Source: Ravibacter sp964559125
Lineage (GTDB): Bacteria > Bacteroidota > Bacteroidia > Cytophagales > Spirosomataceae
DNA length: 64,000 nt
Assembly: GCA_964559125.1 (NCBI GenBank)
Contig: CAZLGW010000027.1
Location: forward strand, 13,102-77,101
Reading direction: 5' to 3'
The position numbers and the translations under genes are program-made. Shown here piece after piece: positions 8,501 through 16,598 of this stretch; position 1 is the first letter of the stretch, and each line of letters begins with the position of its first letter. Below the pieces are notes generated by a model that worked only from the letters and a program-made list of their open reading frames with translations, was not told the DNA's origin and did not search any database.

Positions 8501-9606
8501 TTATACAGCCATTTTTGGTTTAAGCGTGTAATGTTGGTTACCGACAAATGTGTCTTTTTTGACTGGCTTCCCGCACAATAACTCAGTAACACCTCTTTTT
8601 TGGTAAAGTGAATAGCGATGTAGCAATACCAGCCGTCGGGGTCGGTTTCGATATCTTTAATATGCTGCCAGGTTTTGCCTTCATCTTTTGAAACGGCTAC
8701 TGTCAGTGGTGTTCTTTTCCCTTTTAATGCGGGATTGCTACCGTCGTTGTTATTCCATACCAGCAGCAGATCCCCGGTTTTCGGAATCCGCTCTATCGAA
8801 GCGGGCGAGATGGGCGAATAAATATTGCTTTCCTCTATGTGGCTCCAGGTTTCGCCTTTATCAGAAGAAAAAGACAGTTGTTGCTTCCCGCCGCTTGCCC
8901 TGATTATCATCATGATGCGACCGTCTTTCAGCTCGATCACACCTGGCTCCTGGGTAACGATATCGGTGTCGTTGGGTACGGCGGCGCCTGGTTTCCAGGT
9001 TTTTCCGCTATCATCGGAGTAGTAGCTGTAAAGCGTGGCCTGCTCCCTCCATTTCCCGTTTTCGGATCTGTGCAGCGCTACCGCCATCAGCAGGCGCCCG
9101 TTTTTAAGCTGGATGACCCGGTTGTTATTCAGCACGAAGTACCCGTTTTTGTCTGTAATGCAGCTGATGGGGTCACTCCAGGTCTCGCCTTCGTCGCGGG
9201 AGATTCGCAGCAGTGGCTTGCAATCGGTTTCCGAGTTTTTTTTGAGATACCAGAGACCTATCGTTCCGTCATGAAGCCTGAGGAGCGATACGGACATCAC
9301 GTTCATATCGCCTTCGCGTTCGACGATCAGCCTGTCGGCCTGGGTCCAGGTCTTGCCGCCGTCGGAAGAGTACCTGCCGGCCAGGTAAGCCGGTGCATGG
9401 TCGCTGGTAGAGGTGCCGGTGTAGCGGCTGTAGATAAAGAGAATACGGCCGTCTTTGAGGTTGATGAAGTCGCCTTCGCTGTTGCGCGGATTGTCAGGGC
9501 CCGGATTGAGCTGCAGGGCCAGGGTCTGGGATTTGTTCTTCTGGGCATTGACGCAGATTGAGATGCAGGTCAGGAGCAGAAGGGTGGAGAGAATGTGTAT
9601 TTTCAT
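8497..9606 (-). CDS. BNR/sialidase-like propeller protein, copy 1
   Basis: A 369-residue secreted six-bladed propeller with a signal peptide (cleavage near INAQ or VNAQ at about residue 21). Asp-boxes are visible: SSDGGKTWT, SRDEGETWS, SDDSGKTWK, SSDKGETWS and SKDEGKTWQ. The fold is that of GH33 exo-sialidases, but the canonical F/YRIP tetrapeptide is missing and replaced by NPRNSEGDF, shared by all four copies here. It is therefore a sialidase-like hydrolase or glycan-binding propeller rather than a proven sialidase. It overlaps both neighbours by four bases (ATGA junctions). Confidence 0.8.
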   Translation of the reverse strand: MKIHILSTLLLLTCISICVNAQKNKSQTLALQLNPGPDNPRNSEGDFINLKDGRILFIYSRYTGTSTSDHAPAYLAGRYSSDGGKTWTQADRLIVEREGDMNVMSVSLLRLHDGTIGLWYLKKNSETDCKPLLRISRDEGETWSDPISCITDKNGYFVLNNNRVIQLKNGRLLMAVALHRSENGKWREQATLYSYYSDDSGKTWKPGAAVPNDTDIVTQEPGVIELKDGRIMMIIRASGGKQQLSFSSDKGETWSHIEESNIYSPISPASIERIPKTGDLLLVWNNNDGSNPALKGKRTPLTVAVSKDEGKTWQHIKDIETDPDGWYCYIAIHFTKKEVLLSYCAGSQSKKTHLSVTNITRLNQKWLYK

Positions 9607-11687
9607 GGTTTTTTGGGGTAAAATATGATCATAGGGTCAGGGCCGAGGCCGGTTTTGATGATGTCGATAACTTCGAGTTTGGCCAGGTCTACTACGTGTA
9701 TCCCGTCGGAAATGTTTTTATGGGCGTCGGTTTTTTCAGAGCCGTCGGGGAGGACTTCAGCCTTTTTGGCATCTTCGCAGCCTACGAAGGCGAAACGCTC
9801 ATCGGGGGAAAGCTCGACGCCGATTGCGTAGTCGCCTACCGGGATGCGTTTGATTTCCTTTCGGGTCGGAACATCCATGACAGTCAGTTTGCCTTCTTTA
9901 ATCCAGTTGGCGATGAGCGCCCGGGAGCCGTCTTTCGTAAAGCGGATCCGTACCGGCATGCCTTCGCAGGGGAAAGTCTCTTCCGGCTCCCACGATTTTA
10001 CATCGATGATTGTGATGGAACCGCCGGTTTGGTTGAGCGCCCAGAGCTTTTTGCCGTCGGGTGTAAAAGCCATACCTTCTACTCCTTTTCCAGCCGGGAT
10101 CTGTTTTACAAGATTTCCCGTTTTGCGGTCGATTACAGAGATATTTTCGGATACGATGTTGGCGGTCAGGAGGTATTTTGCATCGGGAGAGAGATATACC
10201 ATGTGCGATATCTTGCCGTGGGTCGGGATGTTTCTTACCACCTCGTTGGTTTTGGTATCCACCTCCACTACATACCCTGTCTGGCCCGCGGTAAAGTAGG
10301 CATGTTTGCCGTCGGGGGCCATGGCGGTCCCGTGGATCCTTCCGATTTCCCCGGTCGATATCTGTTTGACGTGCCTGCGGCTTTGCAGGTCTATGACAGA
10401 GATGGTATTGCCCGGGGGAGCGTAGTTGGAAAGGTAGGCAAACCGCTGGTCGGGCGTCACGATTATTTCGTGCGGGTTGGGCCCGGTGGAAATGGTCTCC
10501 AACACATTGAAGCCTTTGGGATCGACAAAGGCCAGGGTGTTGGAATGCTTGTTGGCGGCAAGGAGGACCGGGAGTTTCTTTTGCGTACTATAAAGCTCCT
10601 TCAGGCCCATGCGTTTGATCTTAACGCTGAAGCCCGGATCGTCGTCGGGTTTGACATAGTATGCAAACAGGACGTTGTCACCCTGGAAATGAATAGCCGT
10701 GTAGGCGTAGGTTTCATTGGGGTTATTCTCAATATCGGCTATGGCCTGCCAGGTGATCCCGTTGTCGCCCGACAGGAAGACGGTGAGTGGGGTACGTTTG
10801 GACTTATGGTAACCCGGGCCGTATTCGCCATTGTTATTGGTTACGGCCAGCAAGTCTTTGGAACCAGGCACGCGCTTCACTGAAGCCGGTGAAATCGGCG
10901 ACCTGAGACCTGAAGATGCCGCATATGTCCAGGTGATCCCGCCGTCGGAAGAAAAAGCCTGGTACTGGCGGCCGCCGCTCGCTCTTATGATCATCATGAC
11001 CCGCCCGTCGGCCAGCTCCACAACGCCCGGTTCCTGGGTGATGACCGAATCGGGTGCAGGGACAATCTGCCCGTTCTTCCACGATCTTCCGTTGTCGTCG
11101 GAATAGTAGCAACTGAGTGTTCCCTTGTTGCTCCATTCGGTAGCTTTGGTTTTATGCAAGGAGACAGGAACGAGGATACGGCCGTTGGCAAGTTGAATGA
11201 TCCGGTCATTGTTTACGACAAAGTAACCGGTCTGATCGGTGATGATGGATTTCGGTTCAGACCAGGTATTGCCTTCATCGTTTGAGATCCTGATCTGGGG
11301 AATGCAGTCGTCCAGGGAATTTTTTCGCGCATATACCAGCGCAATATCGCCGTTTTGCAAACGCAGGAGCGATACCGACATGACGTTCATATCGCCTTCC
11401 CGGTCAATGATCAGCTTGTCGGTTTTGGTCCAGGTTTGGCCGTTATTACCCGAAAACCGCCCCATCAGGCGTGCGGGGGCGTGGTCGCTGGTCGATCCTT
11501 CAAACCTCGAATAGACATAAAGGATCTTCCCGTTTTTTAGCCCGATAAAGCTGCCTTCCGAATTTCTCGGGTTGTTGGCATCTGTGGTCAGATGCAGCAC
11601 AGTTTTCCCGGCAGCAGGCGCCTGGCTCCATCCCGGGGAGGAGCAGCACAGCCAAAAAGCCAGAAGGTAGATGACGTTACTTTTCAT
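9603..11687 (-). CDS. BNR/sialidase-like propeller fused to YVTN propeller, copy 2
   Basis: A 694-residue secreted two-propeller protein. A signal peptide (MKSNVIYLL...) leads into a sialidase-like domain, about residues 25-370, with the shared NPRNSEGSF motif and several Asp-boxes (SNDEGNTWS, SDDNGRSWK, SSDGGITWT, SGDNGITWQ). From about 395 to the end it has a YVTN/lactonase-like propeller with repeats such as ISVIDLQSRR, VEVDTKTNEVV, ISVIDRKTGNLV and ITIIDVKSWEPE. I chose the ATG whose first bases overlap the stop of the upstream paralogue by 11 bases; a longer frame exists but would bury the signal peptide. The second propeller may bind a ligand or partner; its function is unknown. Confidence 0.78.
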   Translation of the reverse strand: MKSNVIYLLAFWLCCSSPGWSQAPAAGKTVLHLTTDANNPRNSEGSFIGLKNGKILYVYSRFEGSTSDHAPARLMGRFSGNNGQTWTKTDKLIIDREGDMNVMSVSLLRLQNGDIALVYARKNSLDDCIPQIRISNDEGNTWSEPKSIITDQTGYFVVNNDRIIQLANGRILVPVSLHKTKATEWSNKGTLSCYYSDDNGRSWKNGQIVPAPDSVITQEPGVVELADGRVMMIIRASGGRQYQAFSSDGGITWTYAASSGLRSPISPASVKRVPGSKDLLAVTNNNGEYGPGYHKSKRTPLTVFLSGDNGITWQAIADIENNPNETYAYTAIHFQGDNVLFAYYVKPDDDPGFSVKIKRMGLKELYSTQKKLPVLLAANKHSNTLAFVDPKGFNVLETISTGPNPHEIIVTPDQRFAYLSNYAPPGNTISVIDLQSRRHVKQISTGEIGRIHGTAMAPDGKHAYFTAGQTGYVVEVDTKTNEVVRNIPTHGKISHMVYLSPDAKYLLTANIVSENISVIDRKTGNLVKQIPAGKGVEGMAFTPDGKKLWALNQTGGSITIIDVKSWEPEETFPCEGMPVRIRFTKDGSRALIANWIKEGKLTVMDVPTRKEIKRIPVGDYAIGVELSPDERFAFVGCEDAKKAEVLPDGSEKTDAHKNISDGIHVVDLAKLEVIDIIKTGLGPDPMIIFYPKKP

Positions 11688-12840
11688 AGAGCCAGCCGGG
11701 GTTGATTCTGGTAATATTGGTAATGGAAAGGCCGGTCCCTTTCGAGCGTTCACCCGCACAGTAGCTCAAAAGTAACTGTCCGTTACCGAGAAAGCGCGCA
11801 GCGGTGTAGCAATAATATCCGTCCGGGTTGTTATGCAGGGTTTTAATATACTGCCAGGTCTGTCCCTCATTGTCCGACACGGCGATATTGAACGGCGTTC
11901 TTGGCCCGTACTTAAGGCCCATGATGCCGAAGTTATTCCATACGAGAACGAGATTCCCCGTTTTCGGATCGCGGACGATGGTGGCCGGGGAAAGGGGCGA
12001 CGGAATATTGGACGGACCCGCCGGAGTCCACGATTTCCCTTTATCGGAGGAGTAAGAGGCATACTGTATGCCGGCATCCGTCCGGATATACATCATAACG
12101 GAGCCGTTCCGGAGCTCAATGAGCCCGGGTTCCTGAGCCATGATGCTTTCCGAAACCTCTACCTTCCGGCTTCTCTTCCAGGTTTTACCTTCATCGTCGG
12201 AATAGTAGCAATACAGGATTCCGTAATTGTTAAAATTTTTCTCCAATTCTTCAAGCGGCAGACCTTTGGCGTCCGAATTGTGGAGGGCAACCGGCACAAG
12301 CAGCCTTCCGTTGGGGAGCTGGATCACACGCGCATTGTTCACGACGTAATAGCCGGGGTGATCGGTGATACACGCAACCGGCGCACTCCAGGTTTTGCCT
12401 TCATCTTCCGAAATTCTCATCATCGGGATGCAGTCGGCAATGGAGTTTTTCCGGGCATAGAACAGTGCGATTTTCCCGCTTTTGAGCCGCAGCAGCGAGA
12501 CAGACATGACATTGGTAGCAGCTTCGTTTTTGACGACGATCTGGTCTTCCGGCGTCCAGGTTGTCCCGCCGTCTGCCGACCACCTGGCCGCGAGGTCCGA
12601 ACTTCCGAAATCGCTGGATGATTTGCCGGTAAAGCGGGAATAGATATAGAGAATCCGTCCATCGCGCAGTTCTACAAAGTCGCCTTCGCTGTTTCGCGGG
12701 TTATCGGGCCCGGGAGTCAGCTGAAGAGTAACCGCAGGGCCCTCTGTCTGTGCTTTGACAGAAGGAGCGGAGAGCACCAACATGACAGGAATTGCTGCAA
12801 GCCGTAGAGTAAGATTTCGGATGACGCTATTGATTATCAT
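11677..12840 (-). CDS. BNR/sialidase-like propeller protein, copy 3
   Basis: A 387-residue secreted paralogue with a signal peptide ending near SVKAQ. It has the same NPRNSEGDF start motif and Asp-boxes SADGGTTWT, SEDEGKTWS, SDDEGKTWK, SSDKGKSWT and SDNEGQTWQ. Compared with copy 1 it carries an insertion around LEELEKNFNNYG, which copy 4 also has, so copies 3 and 4 form the closer pair. One base separates its ATG from the stop of copy 4. It is likely a periplasmic or surface glycan-processing propeller with unknown specificity. Confidence 0.8.
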   Translation of the reverse strand: MIINSVIRNLTLRLAAIPVMLVLSAPSVKAQTEGPAVTLQLTPGPDNPRNSEGDFVELRDGRILYIYSRFTGKSSSDFGSSDLAARWSADGGTTWTPEDQIVVKNEAATNVMSVSLLRLKSGKIALFYARKNSIADCIPMMRISEDEGKTWSAPVACITDHPGYYVVNNARVIQLPNGRLLVPVALHNSDAKGLPLEELEKNFNNYGILYCYYSDDEGKTWKRSRKVEVSESIMAQEPGLIELRNGSVMMYIRTDAGIQYASYSSDKGKSWTPAGPSNIPSPLSPATIVRDPKTGNLVLVWNNFGIMGLKYGPRTPFNIAVSDNEGQTWQYIKTLHNNPDGYYCYTAARFLGNGQLLLSYCAGERSKGTGLSITNITRINPGWLYEK

Positions 12841-12841
12841 G

Positions 12842-13954
12842 CTAACGAATCATTTTCAGTGGAATACTGGTAATGAACACCCCACGGGTATGCCAGTCGA
12901 AATAATTAAGCAATACATCATTTTTGGTAAAGAGAATGCCCGTATAGCAATAGGAACCTTCCGGGTTTGTCTCGATATCGTACAGTCCCGTCCAGGTTTT
13001 ACCATTGTCTTTTGAAACGGCCATCGTCAGCGGTGTCCTCTTGCCTTTCCGGCCCTGATCGTTGTTGTTCCATACTGCAAACAATGCTTTACTTCCCGGC
13101 AACCGCACTATACTGGCGGGAGATACAGGCGACACGAGAGACGATGTCCTGACCTCGTTCCAGCTTTCGCCGCGATCTTTTGAAGTAGCGTAATACTGGA
13201 CTCCGGCATCGGTCCTGATGAACATCAATATATTGCCATTGGCCAGTTCAACAACACCCGGTTCCTGTGCCAATACCTTTTCCGGCACCGCTACCTGAGC
13301 GCTTCTTTTCCACGACCGGCCCTCATCATCCGAATAATAGCAGAAGATTTTACCGTAGCTGTTGAAGCTTTTTTCCAGTTCATGAATACTGGCATCCGGA
13401 TTGAAATTGGAGTTATGAAGCGCTACCGGCATCAGAAGCCTGCCTGATGGCAGCTGGATTACCCGGTTATTGTTCAGAACATAGTAGCCGATCTCATCCT
13501 GTATGCAAACGGTCGGTTCACTCCAGGTTTTCCCTTCGTCGGAGGAAGTCCTCATGAGTGGCAGGCAGTCGGCGAGGTTGTTCTTTCTCAGGTAGAAAAG
13601 TGCGATTTTCCCGGAGCGGAGCCTTAGAAGAGAAACGCTCATGATGTTCATTTTTCCCTCGTTTTTAAGTACGATCCGGTCGTCTTTTGTCCAGGTTTTG
13701 CCTTTATCGTACGAAATCCTGGAGGCAAGATCCGACCCACCGAAATCACTTGAAGTATTGCCGGTGAAGCGGGTGTAAATGAACAGGATAGAGCCGTCTT
13801 TCAGGGTGACGAAATCTCCCTCACTGTTGCGGGGGTTATCGTTGCCGGGTAGGATACGGAGGGAGGTGGTTGGGGTTTGGGCAAAGGTATTCAGGTTTAG
13901 GAATAGTCCTAACGCCAGCAGGAAGCAGGTATTTTTAATCGGGTTGGTTGGCAT
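12842..13954 (-). CDS. BNR/sialidase-like propeller protein, copy 4
   Basis: A 370-residue secreted paralogue, first of the four in transcription order. It has a signal peptide ending near NTFAQ, the NPRNSEGDF motif, and Asp-boxes SYDKGKTWT, SSDEGKTWS, SDDEGRSWK, SKDRGESWN and SKDNGKTWT. It shares the HELEKSFNSYG insertion with copy 3. The C-terminus (FDWHTRGVFITSIPLK) differs from the AGxxSKxTxLSxTNITR end of the other three, lacking the SYCAGE-type segment. This suggests it has diverged in substrate contacts. Function beyond the fold is not established. Confidence 0.8.
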   Translation of the reverse strand: MPTNPIKNTCFLLALGLFLNLNTFAQTPTTSLRILPGNDNPRNSEGDFVTLKDGSILFIYTRFTGNTSSDFGGSDLASRISYDKGKTWTKDDRIVLKNEGKMNIMSVSLLRLRSGKIALFYLRKNNLADCLPLMRTSSDEGKTWSEPTVCIQDEIGYYVLNNNRVIQLPSGRLLMPVALHNSNFNPDASIHELEKSFNSYGKIFCYYSDDEGRSWKRSAQVAVPEKVLAQEPGVVELANGNILMFIRTDAGVQYYATSKDRGESWNEVRTSSLVSPVSPASIVRLPGSKALFAVWNNNDQGRKGKRTPLTMAVSKDNGKTWTGLYDIETNPEGSYCYTGILFTKNDVLLNYFDWHTRGVFITSIPLKMIR

Positions 13955-13982
13955 TATTAAAGTTGCTTTTTAGCTTTCAAAC

Positions 13983-14015
13983 GGCTGACAGCTGATTTCT
14001 GATGGCTGACAGCTG
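13983..14015. repeat. Short direct repeat GGCTGACAGCTG x2
   Basis: Two identical 12-base units lie nine bases apart in the 62-base gap between the Tat protein gene and sialidase-like copy 4. Each unit contains the self-complementary CAGCTG. It sits right after the stop codon of the Tat protein gene. Such short tandem intergenic units are seen in Bacteroidota genomes; no role can be assigned here. Confidence 0.5.
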
Positions 14016-14016
14016 T

Positions 14017-14862
14017 TCATTCTACTGCGAAAATTTTATTAACGGTTTTATGGGTGATCAGTTCTGAATAGTGCAGCACGGTTTTGATCGTTTTCCCGTT
14101 TTCTATGATCGGAACCGGCGCTTCTACCACGAAATCGGCGAAATGGGGTACGTTAAAGGCAATGAAAGCCAGTCGAAGCGCATCCATCGGTTCGTCGTAG
14201 TGCCTGGAAAGATCCGGCAGCACAATGGGACCGGTGTCGGTCTGGTACATCTTTGTTTCTGAATTGATATTCATCGTTTTGCAAGGGCATTCGATCATGG
14301 CGGAAAGACCTGTATTTTCGTCTGTGATCTCGGTTTGCGTAACGATGGGAATGCCTTCGAGCGTCGCTTCTTTTATTTTTTCAAAAGTGTCTAGCAGCGT
14401 AATGGATTTCGGCTGCGGCAGGCGGATATCGGGATCGGCCCCCCATGTATCGGACATGAGCTGGACCTTCCGGTAAGATGGCCTTTCATCGAAATGACGC
14501 CTGAAGATCAATACTTTGTCTTTCCCGAAAACCGGCAGAAAGTCATAATTGTCTTTGTAGAAAAGGTTTTTTTCAGCGAAAGTATCTTCGCTTTTACAGG
14601 AAGCCCCCTGGTAATATGCCGCCTCTTCCCCGGTTTTGGTGTTACGCACAATGGTGCGGCTTTCTATCCACATTCTGACTGAATTGGACGCTTTTGATTT
14701 TCCGGAATTGCAAAGGAAAGAACGCCCGTAGTCGAGGCAGTCCGGAACTTCGCCGGGGGCTGCGGCAGCTTTTTTACTGTCTGAGGCGGCATTACAGGCA
14801 GCAAAGGATAGGGAGGAAGCCATGACTAGTCCGGCTTGGAGGAAATTTCGGCGGGTGGTCAT
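14017..14862 (-). CDS. Tat-exported lipoprotein-like protein of unknown function
   Basis: A 281-residue protein I cannot place in a family. The N-terminus has a twin-arginine motif TTRRNFLQ, a hydrophobic stretch, and a possible lipobox SFAAC with Cys23, so it may be a Tat-exported lipoprotein. The mature part has four further cysteines, two of them in an ECPCKT segment; no known metal or catalytic motif is evident. It lies between the four GH-like paralogues and the four BNR propellers in the same operon, which suggests a periplasmic role in processing the same glycan. Tat export implies folding, and perhaps cofactor loading, in the cytoplasm. Confidence 0.6.
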   Translation of the reverse strand: MTTRRNFLQAGLVMASSLSFAACNAASDSKKAAAAPGEVPDCLDYGRSFLCNSGKSKASNSVRMWIESRTIVRNTKTGEEAAYYQGASCKSEDTFAEKNLFYKDNYDFLPVFGKDKVLIFRRHFDERPSYRKVQLMSDTWGADPDIRLPQPKSITLLDTFEKIKEATLEGIPIVTQTEITDENTGLSAMIECPCKTMNINSETKMYQTDTGPIVLPDLSRHYDEPMDALRLAFIAFNVPHFADFVVEAPVPIIENGKTIKTVLHYSELITHKTVNKIFAVE

Positions 14863-14957
14863 AAATTGATTAAAAAAGAAATGTATTGAGACTGATTAGA
14901 GCTTGTTGGTCTGGCACGATGAAGTACCAGTTCAGATCTTTCACAAGGCGTACAGGA

Positions 14958-16544
14958 TTAAGGACTACTAGTTAAAATGTCACCCCCAAATCTAATGGAA
15001 TAAAGATCAGCATCCTTCATTACAAATCTAAGTCGAACTACTTTCCCCTTTAGTTTAGCAAGATTGCTGCCGCTTTTCCACAACACTTGTTTGGCGATCG
15101 AATCACCAAACAAAACCTCCGAATGATTGAGAGAGAACCCGGGAATCGGATTGCCGTTTTCGTCTTGGATTTCTGCTAGTATGCTCCCAGCCGCAGAAGT
15201 AGAAAAGTTTACCCAAAGATGCTCTCCTGAAAATGTTATGGGATTGGTAATAACCTCTCCTTCATTATAACCTGCATTCAGTGAGGAGAACCCATCGATT
15301 CTCAAGGTATAGCGCCGAAGTGCGCTAGCCTTTCCCTTCCAATAATTTTCAACAACATACATAGACAGCTCGTTGGGAGCACCGGGTAAGGCCGACTTGG
15401 TTTCAACTACCTGCCAGGCTGCGCAGTTATCACCGTAGGTCCAGCTTCCTTCCCGTTCTACTCCCGGTCTGAGAAATGCCTCATTCCATCTTTTAAAACG
15501 TACTCCGTCCCTGCTGGACATTAGTAAGGTTTCCGTGAGGACAGTTCCATACCTCGAAGTAAGGTCAGCAGAGCCTCCCTTAACAGTCTTTCCTGCCCGT
15601 TTTTCCCTTTCTTCAAGCTCCGGCAACCTTTTCATGGACGTAGACCAGCCCCGATCAATATAACGCAGCGGGAAACCTAACAAAATATGAGGAGCTCTGT
15701 AATAAGGCTTTATCTGATTGGTGTACAGATGTTCATCAGGGGAGTCTTCGTAGATAAGATCCTGATGATCGCTCCAATTGAATAAGCTGGAGGAGGTTGC
15801 AGTGCGAATTCCTCTCACCCCACTTTTAGAATATTGCCTCCAGTAGACTCTGTATTTTTTTAGTTCAGGGTCCCAAAAAGCTACATTCTGAGAGTCAAAA
15901 TGACCATTTTTCATCATCAATCCCTTGTCGTGTAAGCTCCAGTTTAAGCCGTCAGGTGATTTGAACACGACCAGCCCATAATCAGGATTTTCAAGAGTAA
16001 CGATGGCTTTGTATTTTGCATCCGCGCTTACAAGAGGGTTTTCATCTTTGAAAACTGCCGGGTGACCAGCATCGATTTTAAACCCGTTTGTAAGACCGCT
16101 TACCAATACAATATTGTTTTCCTTTGATCCTCTGAACTCGTGTATTCCCAGTTTGGGTTTGTGCCATGTAATACCATCATTACTTTCCGCGTAAGCACAG
16201 AAAAGCGGATGGGAACTTGTGGTGTCAGCACTTGCCGTATGCTGCCACGCTTTGTAGTACATCCGATATATATCTCCGTCTTTAAATACAGAATGATATC
16301 CCGAACCACTGCCTTCCCAAGGGGAATCATGAACCATCGCAAGTTCCCTGGGGACCGGATGATGCATTTTCAGTCGTATATCTCCATTAAGCCGGTCAAT
16401 AAGGAAACTGTCGATAAAAAGTTCCAGTCTTGAACCCAAATTGATTGTAGTTTCTTTTTGGTTGTTTCTTTGCCCGTGAAGTGGTGTCAGCCAGGCAGTC
16501 AATAGAAGCAAGACTATTGCCACTAAAGATATTTTTCTCATCAT
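14958..16544 (-). CDS. Secreted beta-propeller glycoside-hydrolase-like protein, paralogue 1
   Basis: A 528-residue secreted protein (signal peptide ending at LHGQ). It belongs to a family with the N-terminal signature LGSRLELFIDSFLIDRL, then LHHPVPRE, GSGSGYHSVFKDGDIYRMYYKAW, AGHPAVFKDENP, FDSQNVAFWD, and RWNEAFLRPGVE with WTYGD. The spacing of repeated short blades is like five-bladed propellers of the GH32/GH43 group, although the GH32 WMNDPNG motif is absent. A C-terminal beta-sandwich (about 430-528) has NFSTSAAGSILAEI and ends in LYSIRF. This is the most divergent of the four tandem copies. No catalytic assignment can be made from sequence alone. Confidence 0.7.
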   Translation of the reverse strand: MMRKISLVAIVLLLLTAWLTPLHGQRNNQKETTINLGSRLELFIDSFLIDRLNGDIRLKMHHPVPRELAMVHDSPWEGSGSGYHSVFKDGDIYRMYYKAWQHTASADTTSSHPLFCAYAESNDGITWHKPKLGIHEFRGSKENNIVLVSGLTNGFKIDAGHPAVFKDENPLVSADAKYKAIVTLENPDYGLVVFKSPDGLNWSLHDKGLMMKNGHFDSQNVAFWDPELKKYRVYWRQYSKSGVRGIRTATSSSLFNWSDHQDLIYEDSPDEHLYTNQIKPYYRAPHILLGFPLRYIDRGWSTSMKRLPELEEREKRAGKTVKGGSADLTSRYGTVLTETLLMSSRDGVRFKRWNEAFLRPGVEREGSWTYGDNCAAWQVVETKSALPGAPNELSMYVVENYWKGKASALRRYTLRIDGFSSLNAGYNEGEVITNPITFSGEHLWVNFSTSAAGSILAEIQDENGNPIPGFSLNHSEVLFGDSIAKQVLWKSGSNLAKLKGKVVRLRFVMKDADLYSIRFGGDILTSSP

Positions 16545-16598
16545 TTATGATTTAGATACTCCAGGTAAAAGTACTCGTGCTTAGTTTTGAGAGCCGGT

